Below are positions 45,216 through 51,828 of a DNA stretch of 64,000 nt, one piece after another. Under the pieces are notes generated by a model. It worked only from the letters and a program-made list of their open reading frames with translations, was not told where the DNA came from and searched no databases. The first letter of the stretch is position 1. Every line of letters begins with the position of its first letter. The position numbers were made by a program, and so were the translations under genes. The stretch comes from Strongylocentrotus purpuratus. Taxonomy: Eukaryota > Echinodermata > Echinoidea > Camarodonta > Strongylocentrotidae. The DNA is taken from positions 17,518,512-17,582,511 of the forward strand of contig NW_022145615.1 in the NCBI RefSeq assembly GCF_000002235.5, given 5' to 3'.

Positions 45216-46792
45216 CCTATAACAGGTGACCCGTGGAGGAATGCAGGAAATTCAGATACTTCCACAGTTCTAGAAGAATAAAGACTACTAGAGTAAACCG
45301 ATGGTGAGAGTCTGAACACAATTCAGAGGAAATAAAATAAAATACAACGAACTTAAACTTAAAGTAAACAATGTCAATGCTACGCGAAATTAGGCTACTT
45401 ATCGTATTTGTATGCATACACTTCGATAGAGTCACTCATACTGTAGTTAGCATGACGTTTATGGTGTAAATATATGATAAATATACAAATAATACCCTTT
45501 TTAAGTAAGACACTCGTTGTTAACTTAAGTTTAAGACGTTATCGTGACTGTCAATTTCAAGCTACAATTAACAAGATAATATAATTAATTATGACTAGCA
45601 GACTAAACGTTAGAAATTGAATCTAATAGTCTTGTCAAAACCTACTCCAAAATATTACATAGCATGGCCTTGGATTGCTATAGGTTTTAGTATAGATTAT
45701 CAGCAATTGAAATGATCAGAATCAGATTGAATTGCATTTCCATTGGCATTATGCCATACGTGATACGTACATGATATACAACACATGGGACTACACAGAG
45801 CACTAAACACTAACTACTTCCAACTTCCAACCTGCTTTTAAATTACATAGAAAGCATAGTTGAACTTTCGAATGTACTGTCCGTTAACATTCTTTATAAT
45901 ACTGGTTTGAGCAATTAATTGCAGCACATGTAGGCATTTTCAATGATTACATTCCTCAAAACAAAGTTCAGAAACAGAACGTGCAGTCAAGTTGTACACA
46001 AATCTGTATTCCAACCCTCTCGCACATCGATTTTTCGGAAGTGCAACATGGCGGACCCACGCAGTCAGTTCTGTGAGCCAATGAAATGTCCAGGTGTAGT
46101 GGTTCTACCCTAAAGGTACAGCTTTTAATACACAGCCAGGATTAATGCAGCTATGTGTGGGTGATATCCAGCCCTTACGGCTATGAATAAGCATTAAGTG
46201 ACTTAGGCTGTGCAGAGATCTCAAAACCATAATGAGTTAATTTAGTGGAAATTCCCCAGACAGTATCAATGCATGCATGTGAACAGCCCCACCCCCCCCC
46301 CTCCAAAATTACCCGACACGAAATAAAACGAACGGGACTAAAGTCAAACATATCGGCAAAGTCATCGGTTATTTAACAACTTCTGAACATGTATACTTCG
46401 TCTAGATTCACATAAAACACCAGATCACACAACAGGCATACATGCAAATGGATAATCCATTAATACAAGTATAATATAACAACAACATGACTCGTTAACT
46501 TACTAGTTTTGCAAGAGAATGGGCGATGAAAATGACGAGAGTCAACTAATAGGCTTGAATCAAGACACACTGATATTTAGGGAAAACATGAAAGCGATAA
46601 AACTCTTCGATCATGAATGAACTGTTTGTGACTAGTGTGTATTATAGAAAATCCTATATTGGCAGGGAATGGCAGCAATAAGCTACCACTCAAGTAGCTT
46701 CTTGGTAGCAGCCTAGCAGCCTATTATATAAGTACATAAATATGTCTATAAACTCATATAGCACAATTTTAGTTAGTAGAAATTCGTACCAT
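16634..46792 (-). CDS. UBA6: UBA6, ubiquitin/FAT10 E1 activating enzyme (complete, 27 exons)
   Basis: Exons in order: 46790-46792 (ATG), 41721-41830, 40910-41004, 40437-40465, 39625-39719, 38627-38819, 37174-37296, 35766-35889, 34791-34900, 33652-33785, 32899-33112, 31559-31626, 30459-30612, 29015-29092, 27811-27889, 27026-27131, 25095-25290, 24220-24300, 23518-23646, 22653-22704, 21730-21793, 21166-21307, 20056-20170, 19384-19577, 18603-18821, 17805-17899, 16634-16772. All borders are GT-AG and all phases agree: 1046 residues (human 1052). The inactive adenylation half opens with SRQRYVLGD; the active half has GCGAIGCE at 461-468 and the Arg-rich NRQFLFR at 499-505. The catalytic Cys is C618 in [10 protein letters not shown] (25152-25154). 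[19 protein letters not shown] follows, and the ubiquitin-fold domain spans about 897-1046. UBA6-type E1s adenylate ubiquitin and FAT10 and charge E2s such as USE1; most invertebrates lack FAT10, so ubiquitin is the likely substrate here. Acidic EEEEDEED lies near the C-terminus. Confidence 0.97.
16776..16936. repeat. GA/CT microsatellite abutting UBA6 exon 27 acceptor
   Basis: About 160 bases of (GA)n on the plus strand, read as (CT)n in the UBA6 transcript. It runs to ctctctcag, the acceptor of the last exon, and so forms an unusually long polypyrimidine tract. All ORFs on either strand here are repeat artefacts, apart from the last UBA6 exon, which one minus-strand ORF joins. Confidence 0.85.
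17164..17495. mobile_element. Palindromic MITE in UBA6 intron 26
   Basis: The two halves are inverted copies: aatacaccag with ttacggtta on the left returns as taaccgtaa with ctggtgtatt on the right. Each half carries a ggcgcc/aaatggcgcc block and a tgacctc(t/c)agaggtca block. The left block sits in a perfect 30-base palindrome at 17234-17263. No coding capacity. Confidence 0.8.
17918..17937 (+). promoter_or_regulatory. Three AGGTCA half-sites with 1-base spacers (DR1-DR1)
   Basis: AGGTCA-A-AGGTCA-A-AGGTCA lies 18 bases outside the acceptor of UBA6 exon 26. DR1 is the classic binding site of RXR, HNF4 and COUP-TF type nuclear receptors. The motif is seen directly; any regulatory use is inference. 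Confidence 0.4.
18165..18475. repeat. CAC/CTA trinucleotide microsatellite in UBA6 intron 25
   Basis: About 310 bases of (CCA)n, (CCATCA)n and (CTA)n. It translates to poly-His/Tyr on one strand and poly-Gly or poly-Val on the other; these are not proteins. Confidence 0.9.
19190..19290 (+). repeat. Repeat family with gttctaaagagaac and cgtttcgaac, copy 1
   Basis: Shares agttctaa(a/g)gagaactata, ggttggagaggatgggtag and cgtttcgaacag with 30866-30965. It lies in UBA6 intron 24. See the finding on a hammerhead-like fold in this family. Confidence 0.65.
20233..20536 (+). repeat. Short interspersed repeat family B, degraded copy
   Basis: Contains gttcgagtcccaccgcggcactaa, aagacattaatctac, ccactctccacccaagtg and a 3' (ATT)n tail after agcactatacaaatgc. 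Related copies are at about 34180, 35080, 35474, 39505 and 43490. The B-box-like head suggests a tRNA-derived SINE. Confidence 0.65.
20965..21146. mobile_element. Snap-back MITE (GGGTGTTTCACAAAG termini) beside UBA6 exon 22
   Basis: A 182-base near-perfect hairpin with arms of about 56 bases: gtgtttcacaaagactaag at the left returns inverted as cttagtctttgtgaaata at the right. It ends about 13 bases from the exon 22 splice donor. Related termini occur at 24762 and 32418. Confidence 0.85.
21601..21712. repeat. GA-rich microsatellite in UBA6 intron 21
   Basis: (GA)n with GACAAACAGAGGTA units, starting within 20 bases of the exon 21 donor. Confidence 0.8.
22015..22215 (+). mobile_element. tRNA-headed SINE family A, copy 2
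   Basis: ggcacagtggctcagtgtta (A-box-like), ggtcccaaattcgaaacc (B-box-like), cctttggtaaggcatta and the tail gcttacttacgagcat with ttcttagcaggcaggt. Lies in UBA6 intron 20. Not a tRNA gene. Confidence 0.75.
22468..22620. mobile_element. MITE with TTATCAATAAC-type inverted termini, copy 1
   Basis: ttcataaaacttgctatcaa returns inverted as ttgataaccagttttatgaa. The copy at 37630-37770 shares the arms and the interior words tcagccaatca and agcttataaca. Confidence 0.7.
23234..23511 (+). repeat. Short interspersed repeat family C, copy 2, abutting UBA6 exon 19
   Basis: Shares the family head GTTTAAAGTCC, GGGATTAGACCTCCCTGC and TGACAGGTGGTTAT. It ends with aaagcgccatacaaaagcag and an ATT-rich tail. 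The tail stops right at the GTATGT donor of exon 19 (23512-23517). Confidence 0.75.
24762..25058. mobile_element. Snap-back MITE (GGGTGTTTCACAAAG termini) beside UBA6 exon 17
   Basis: Left arm gggtgtttcacaaagatcct and right arm aggatctttgtgaaacacca are inverted copies, continuing through taagttgaagtt / aacttaacttagg-type words. It ends 36 bases from exon 17 on the donor side. Confidence 0.8.
25385..25553 (-). pseudogene. Tandem-duplicated, frameshifted half of UBA6 exon 17
   Basis: Copies 25209-25384 (5' half of exon 17 plus upstream intron) at about 90% identity by eye, in direct tandem. The acceptor (catag before TCGCTGTG) is kept. The exon part has lost one base (gaggctctgg against gaggcttctgg) and has substitutions, and it lacks the catalytic-Cys half and any donor. 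It is a dead pseudo-exon lying 5' of the real exon in the UBA6 transcript. Confidence 0.85.
25640..26576. repeat. Minisatellite-bearing element with DR1 motifs in UBA6 intron 16
   Basis: Four to five direct units of about 145 bases, each with atgacctttgacctc, cagttcatcggctctgcaag and a cat(a/c)catgacc block. It ends in (GGAC)n. The outer ends atgcctccgt and acggaggcat are inverted to each other, which suggests a mobile element. Perfect TGACCTTTGACCT (inverse of the DR1 AGGTCAAAGGTCA) starts at 25914, 26058, 26208, 26352 and 26359. Confidence 0.8.
27640..27800 (+). repeat. LINE 3' end fragment
   Basis: The plus strand reads [13 protein letters not shown], the APxLWNxLP motif near the C-terminus of CR1/L2-like reverse transcriptase. 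It is followed by agcgctgtgaaacc and gagcgctatataaac. Lies in UBA6 intron 15. Confidence 0.55.
28030..28160 (+). repeat. LINE 3' end fragment
   Basis: The plus strand reads [16 protein letters not shown], then a Phe/Leu-rich stretch broken by a stop. This is the C-terminal motif of CR1/L2-like reverse transcriptases. Lies in UBA6 intron 14. Confidence 0.55.
28645..28840 (+). mobile_element. tRNA-headed SINE family A, full-looking copy
   Basis: gcgatagctaagtcggtaga and gacccgggttcgaaacc form the tRNA-like head. The body gtgccctttggtaaggcatt, gagaggacctaaagccgtcgg and the tail gcttacttacaagcat follow. It is the best reference for the family in this window. Confidence 0.8.
29143..29921. mobile_element. 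TTAA-flanked nonautonomous element in UBA6 intron 13
   Basis: TTAA then CCCTAATAAGGCCGG at the left, and its inverse CCGGCCTTATTAGGG then TTAA at the right. Inside each end lies a ggccattatggcc-type palindrome within G/C homopolymers. The roughly 770-base interior has no transposase-like ORF. It starts 51 bases upstream of exon 14. Confidence 0.75.
30715..30999. mobile_element. Inverted-repeat MITE containing a second repeat copy
   Basis: taggtttacggttgcaccat is inverted at the right end (atggtacaaccgtaaaccta), with tgtgtgagagaggggg extending the arm. The interior 30866-30965 is a copy of the repeat at 19190-19290. Lies in UBA6 intron 12. Confidence 0.75.
31410..31521 (+). mobile_element. 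SINE family A copy with internal deletion
   Basis: The head gcgatagctcagtcgatagagcagtggtctcgg joins straight to gagaggacctaaagccgtcgg. About 85 bases including the B-box are missing compared with 28645-28840. The break falls at a shared ctcgg word. Confidence 0.75.
31697..31924. mobile_element. MITE with ACAGTCAAACCTG termini and internal 70-base repeats
   Basis: acagtcaaacctg at the left and caggtttgactgt at the right are inverted. Between them lie three direct units with acaaagaccac and gtttcccttg. Lies in UBA6 intron 11. Confidence 0.7.
32377..32905 (+). mobile_element. Family C repeat inserted at the UBA6 exon 11 donor, split by a MITE
   Basis: The repeat head (gtttaaagtctatctgcac) is at 32390 and its second half (ggaggaattagacctccctg) resumes at about 32743, with a 323-base MITE (32418-32740) between. 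The outer flanks repeat tgtacc(tc)actcacccattg, at about 32371-32389 and 32886-32904. The right copy overlaps the last bases and donor of UBA6 exon 11, so the target duplication copied a splice donor. Confidence 0.75.
32418..32740. mobile_element. Snap-back MITE nested in the family C repeat
   Basis: Left terminus ggggtatttcataaagctg and right terminus cggctttatgaaacacccc, with arms of about 44 bases including cgtaaagt and gcatgacttta. It interrupts the family C repeat after ttggccagg. Confidence 0.85.
34180..34470 (+). mobile_element. Short interspersed repeat family B, long copy
   Basis: The head gtcatggtcgagtcgatacg and ccgcggttcaagtctcgccg looks tRNA-like. It is followed by ggcactaatgtcctttggca, agacattgatctaca, aggtacctggcaggaatta and, after gagcgctatac, an (ATT)n tail. 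Confidence 0.7.
34525..34745. mobile_element. Long hairpin (about 100-base arms) beside UBA6 exon 9
   Basis: gacaaaatatacagttcct at about 34555 returns inverted as aggaactgtatattttgtc near 34705. The arms continue through gtagacaaaggaac and ttcactgct. It ends 46 bases from exon 9. Both small ORFs over it arise from the hairpin. Confidence 0.8.
35080..35716 (+). repeat. Two family B repeats in tandem orientation
   Basis: A 5'-truncated copy at about 35083-35190 and a full copy at 35474-35716 share ggcaagacattaatctacaa and gcaggaattagttccttgaa; the second ends in (ATT)n. They lie in UBA6 intron 8, the second ending 50 bases from exon 8. Confidence 0.7.
36998..37142. mobile_element. Small MITE with CAGGGATGCCA termini beside UBA6 exon 7
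   Basis: cagggatgccagtt and attggcatccctgg are inverted. The interior repeats the word cctgaaaat. It ends about 31 bases from exon 7 on the donor side. Confidence 0.7.
37630..37770. mobile_element. MITE with TTATCAATAAC-type termini, copy 2
   Basis: gggccctgtttctacaataa and ttattgataacaagtcttat flank the shared interior agccaatcaaa and agcttataacagtgattgta. Same family as 22468-22620. Lies in UBA6 intron 6. Confidence 0.65.
38567..38608. repeat. (AAT)n microsatellite in UBA6 intron 6
   Basis: About 13 AAT units, about 20 bases from the exon 6 splice donor. Confidence 0.9.
39505..39592 (+). repeat. Family B repeat fragment
   Basis: tggttcgcggttggagtccc, aagacattaatgtacatttg and ccacccaggtgttaaatggg. 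Ends about 33 bases from UBA6 exon 5. Confidence 0.55.
41831..46789 (-). other. UBA6 intron 1 (about 5 kb)
   Basis: No exon or nested gene recognised. Contains a (TA)n run at about 42868-42918, a GA-rich stretch at 43255-43345, a family B fragment at about 43490-43640, CT microsatellites at 44610-44800, a perfect hairpin near 45088-45171 and (TA)n at 45180-45212. Confidence 0.6.
45088..45171. repeat. Perfect short hairpin
   Basis: gttttcacgaagtgacggta with gtga following is repeated inverted as tcac then taccgtcacttcgtgaaaac, a perfect 24-base arm on each side of about 35 bases. Confidence 0.8.
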
Positions 46793-46794
46793 CT

Positions 46795-46890
46795 TCAGTG
46801 GAGGAAGAAAACACACACAGAGAACACGTCGAGAAGAACGTCACTTTTCGACTCGCTTAGCGCTTGGCGACGTAACTCGTCCTCCGACAT
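46795..46890 (-). promoter_or_regulatory. UBA6 5' leader with a 31-codon upstream ORF
   Basis: The minus-strand sequence before the UBA6 start codon is CpG-richer than its surroundings and contains a CRE-like gtgacgtt. An ATG at 46890-46888 opens a 31-codon ORF (MSEDELRRQALSESKSD at its start). It ends in TGA just two bases before the UBA6 ATG and is out of frame with it. The transcription start is unknown, so the uORF may or may not be transcribed. Confidence 0.45.
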
Positions 46891-48506
46891 ATCGCCAGTC
46901 ATTATAAGGGGAGGGTCATAACAAAACAAACTTTGTTATGATTATGTTTATGTTTGTATAAACTACAACTATGGAAATTGCTTTGCTTTTATGTTATATA
47001 ATTATGTACGAAGAGAAATTGGAGTTTTGAGAAATAAATTCATAGAGTACAATTGAGTTAGGGCTATGCATGCAGGCATGTCCAAACATTCTTTACAAAA
47101 TTAATGTTCGGAGTCAGTGGCGTACGTAGTGACTCCACCCATCGCGGGAAACATTGGGGTGGGGCACATGTCCTACTCGGAAAATGAATTGCGAATTTAC
47201 AGGGCTTTTGATTATGGGAGGTGGTCCAGTCGTCTTATTTTCTCGTCATTTTCCCTTTCTCCTTTCCCATTTTTTCTTGGTTTTTCCATACTTAATTATT
47301 TTACCATTCGATGAAGGGGAAAGGCGGGGGGGGGGGGGCGTCATCCCCGAGCCCCTAGATAATATATAAGGTAAAATAACATTGATTTGTTGTTGTACGA
47401 ATGCAATTTTTGGTACAGGGCTTTATAGGACGATCTTTATCTTTATCTGAACGACCCTAGGGTTGGAGCCCCCAGCAAAACATTCATATAGGGGTGATTT
47501 GGGGCAGGGGCGTTATATATTTTTTATGGGCTCCGGGATGACGACCCCGCCCCCACATCTTTATATTAATGTGTTACCGAGTGCTCCTATATAGGCTAAT
47601 ATCGTTCAGTAGGTCCTAAGGAAGCCCTGTACCATCCGCCGAGTAACGATAATTTCGCTAAGCCACCTGACTAATATGGACATGATTAATGTGAAGCATA
47701 AGACCGATGTCCAACTCTGCTGCAAAACTTAGTCATTAATATTATGCATATTTGAACTCTCAGACTAGTGCAAATACTACCATGGCAGCCAGGAAAAGTA
47801 AATAATGATTCTTTTTAACGACAAAAATGTCAAAGGCAAACAGTTTGTTAATATGTGATGTGAACAAATATCTAAGGTTAAATTGTGTTTTGATAGTGTT
47901 ATCAACCTGCGAAAAAGGGTGCTCAAAATAATAATTTCATATCATTCTTTCCATTTCCCCCTCAAACTGATGTTGTTTATTGCTTATGATATTGGCTTCT
48001 TGTATAGAGCCCGTATTTGATATGTACTCCTATATTTATCCGGTTTAATACAGAGGATACCATTATTGGTCCCAATAGCGATTAAGGAATATTATTAAAA
48101 TTATGTAGGCCTCTAGTCATATTTTCTAGTGATTTTTTACATTACTTAGTATATACATTCCTGACATTGTGATTTTAAGAGAGGAATTTAATTTTCCACT
48201 AAAAAAACATACATTATATACACCGACTTAGTTCGTGTAAATTTTGGTTCTCATAATGTCTCCTATTGCTGCCCTTTTAATCTATCATTCTCTTTCTCTC
48301 TGTTTAAATATTTGGTTAGTGTTTGATATGTGCAACGTTTTATGTGATATTTCTTTCAATGTTGACGTATTACACATCATATAATTTTAGATAAGATAAG
48401 ATAAGATGCATTATTGGTCTGTAGGCCTATATTACGAATAATAAATTTTACAGCGCAATTTAAAAATGTCTATTCTTCGAAAACATTTTTATTTTTAATC
48501 ATGCTA

Positions 48507-48647
48507 CGGTCACAAAGGTTCGTACGAATAATAGTTTCGTACGAATCTCCCCGTTTTTCCATAATTTTGTCTTCCCGAATTTCCATTGTCTGAAAATCGT
48601 CCGTACGGCGTTCGTAGCAGTTCGTAATGGCATTTGTGACGGAGGCT
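48507..48647. mobile_element. Small MITE with GTCACAAA termini
   Basis: ggtcacaaaggttcgtacga at the left is matched, inverted and imperfectly, by gttcgtaatggcatttgtga at the right. The interior carries a ttcgtacgaa palindrome twice. Confidence 0.55.
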
Positions 48648-48814
48648 TAACTCATATCAGAAAATTTGAATAAGAATGTGAGACAGAATTATCAGCAATG
48701 GTTTTAACCGTCAACTACCTTCAAAACTAACATTATAGATAGCACTTTTTTTGTAAGGCGTGGATAAATGTTGAAAATAGAAGCAAACAAAACGATGGAA
48801 GTTCAACTGCTTTC

Positions 48815-48855
48815 CTCTTCCCTCTCTCTCTCTCGCTCTCTCTCTCTCTTTTCTA

Positions 48856-48940
<85 letters not shown>
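48815..48940. repeat. (CT)n-(CA)n microsatellite
   Basis: CT repeat followed by more than 40 CA units with CGCA interruptions. The Cys/Val and Thr/His ORFs are artefacts. Confidence 0.9.
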
Positions 48941-48941
<1 letters not shown>

Positions 48942-49773
48942 CCACACACACATTCCCTCTCCAATAATTTCTATCTCTCTTTCTCTCTAAATAGGTGTCG
49001 TTGCTAACATTACTAAGTTGTTACATTACAATAATATAGGCTTTTGTGATCATGTCGTTCCTCCTAATTTCCATCCTTATTAGTCCTTCTTCCCTCTCTC
49101 CTCGTATCATTCCTTCAACCTATCAAACCACGATGCTCTTTCTCCCAATCATTCCTATGGGTTTCATAGTCATTACCACATTCACCGGGGCCTACAGCTT
49201 TACAAGCATGCTTTCATGTAGATCCCACCATATTTCTCTCAGTTCAATCAGTACTCTATATTGACCGCTTATCTTTATGTTATTTATGTATGTATCATTG
49301 ATTGTAAATTTCATTTTTTTTTTTTAAATTGTATTTAATTTTTGAAATGTATATGTAACATGAGAAATATGAAATTTTATGAAATGAAATGAAAATGAAA
49401 TGATATTATCTGATCTTCCTATAGCTATACCAAGTCCCTTTAAATATCAATTGCTCAATTTTTAGCTTAAAAAAAAGAGAGCATCCTTTCTACTCTCATT
49501 ACGTCACCAAACTCATATATTATTATACACACAAACAAAACATATATTTTAAAATCAAATTACTTTATTTTAACCAATAATTGGGCACACGAACAACAAT
49601 TGATACAGAGACGATTTAAAAATTATGATTATGAAACAGGAATAACACTCTTTGGCTGATTCATTCCAAATTCTTTCTGTCAAATAATTCCTTACTTAAG
49701 ACATGTGGTAATTGTATCCACTCGTGGTATTCGCTGTTGTGATATTACGCAAGTATAATACTTAATGCCTATT

Positions 49774-50430
49774 ACGGGTGGCCAACCCGCGGCCCGCGGG
49801 CCGCATGCGGCCCGCTAGCTTTTCTGATGCGGCCCGCGGAGCATTGAAGAAGTGATAATAAAAATAGCTCATAAATGAAATGCGGCCCGCATAGCAGCGA
49901 TGTAATAGGGTAAAACATTTACAAACAGCTGTATTTCTATAATTTGTTCCCATCATTCACAACATATTGAATTGTTACGTGGTTGATGCTAAACTCCTAA
50001 AATTTCCTCTCATTACATTACATTAACGACATTAACACCCGGGGGGGGGGGGGGGTATTCACATATCACATACGGGGGTGTCCGCTCTAATGGATGACTT
50101 TGTCACACACAAAATCCATAAACATGGGTCCTACTTCTAACAAAAATATCATTAAAAATGGGTCCGTTTTTTCAAATTTGTTGGGCGTTTGCCATGCAAA
50201 CACCCCCAAACACCCGAAAAACACCCGAAAATTGTGGGAAATGGGTCTTTTTTTCGAGAAAAATGACCCTTAATAACGGATAGGGGTTCGAGGCTGCAGG
50301 TGCGTACACGTATTGCATGAGGGTTTTTCTTTTTTTTTTTGGGGGGGGGGGGAGAAGACTATCTATGGCCCGCCAGGTTATGCTAATCGTTAGCTGTGGC
50401 CCGCGAGCTTTAAAAGGTTGGCCACCCGTG
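49774..50430. mobile_element. hAT-like nonautonomous element
   Basis: acgggtggccaacccgcggc opens and ttaaaaggttggccacccgt closes the element. The ggcccgcgggccgcatgcgg words next to the left end are typical of hAT (Charlie-type) MITEs. The interior has G runs and no transposase. Confidence 0.65.
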
Positions 50431-51828
50431 TATTAAACAACAAATTTAGTATCTTGAAAGTAGCAGTACTTTTTAGGGGCTAGACACAATGTATCATTAG
50501 TGATCATACATGTACATCTGATAGGGGCGGCATGCATGGCTAGGGTAAATATAAGTGAATCACCTTGAGTACTTATTTCCAAACTCCAACACCAATTAAA
50601 AACAGTCAATGGACAATAAAACCATTATAAAACTATGACATTTCAATCAAACGATTAAGAAGATTTATTAAAAAAACAGGTATAGCATTAAATGCTATAC
50701 ACGGTACAGACTACATAAAAACATATTAGTGGATAAGTGGAAAGTGGTGAACACAATGAAAGCCAGGTGTTTGGCTTGCTTCAGTTAGATGCTAGTTGTT
50801 TTAATGTGTGCCATGCAATGTCGCCTTTCCCCGATGTACACTGTAAGTGGACACTTCTATACCATTACCATGTGTGTTGCACACATTTCTTATGTTGCAT
50901 GTATTATATATTTCTGGTTAATTTTGTTGTTTTAATTGATTAGTTTACATAGCATCATTTGAGCAGCAGCGAACTAAGTTGATTGGCCTTCTTGGGACTC
51001 TCCTTGAAGGGCCTGCTTGTGTGACCAGCTGTCATCAATTAACTGTCTATACCTGAACAGGCTTTTGTTCCCAATCGCAATATATATAAATTACAAAGTA
51101 TACTTTAATACACGAAATAAGATAATATACAGTTAAATAGCCCACAAATATACTCAGCAGTCATATCACACGAAGCGTACTATAAACAGTTTTGTCTACA
51201 CTGATTCTTTTCGTTTATACATTAATAATAATGTAAATGAAACCAAACGCAGCCCCTTGAAGTAATACAAATGGGTGAAATGTATGAAATACAAGTACAG
51301 TTTTGTGCGGTTGCGTGCTATAAAAGGCAAACTTGGATATTAAAGCAATATAACGCTACAAGTATAATGACTGAGTACTCTAAATTTCTGTCCTCATGAT
51401 TATTCTTCTAAAAATAAGAGTTTTAGGGGGAATGTGATTTCTTTTTAATTCAGAGATAAATTTTGAATAATAGAATATGACACACTCTAAATCATACGTG
51501 ATCATGCATGAATTTTCAGTTGATAAATAACCATGTTAACAGCGCTGTGACTGGAATTTGACTATTATACATCTATTCTATATCATTGTTCACTCTTATT
51601 CTATGTTCATTATGTTAAAAAAGATAATTATTTGTTTCTTACAGACATTGATAGGAATACATGTTCACCATTTCACAATAAATATAAACACATAAGGTTG
51701 TCGTACAAAACAGTTTTTAACAAAATCTTGATTATTGGTTATGAGTAACTGAGTCTATATGATTATGCATTTATCATACGTAAAGAATAAAGAAATGGAG
51801 CAAATTTGATAAAACATCTGGGAACCTC

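Larger units (their letters stand above)
46900..51828. other. Intergenic region between UBA6 and the Kremen-like gene
   Basis: No gene recognised. Contains a MITE end (cagtggcgtacgtag) at about 47115, a small inverted element at 48507-48645, a CT/CA microsatellite at 48810-48940 and a hAT-like element at 49774-50430. The short ORFs match nothing I know. Confidence 0.55.

Noticed and set aside
46046..46111. AACATGGCGGACC start on the plus strand as a new gene inside UBA6 intron 1
   Set aside because: The frame stops after 21 codons, before any donor; the word is also a common YY1-like motif.
48711..49007. Cys/Val and Thr/His ORFs
   Set aside because: Translations of the CA microsatellite.
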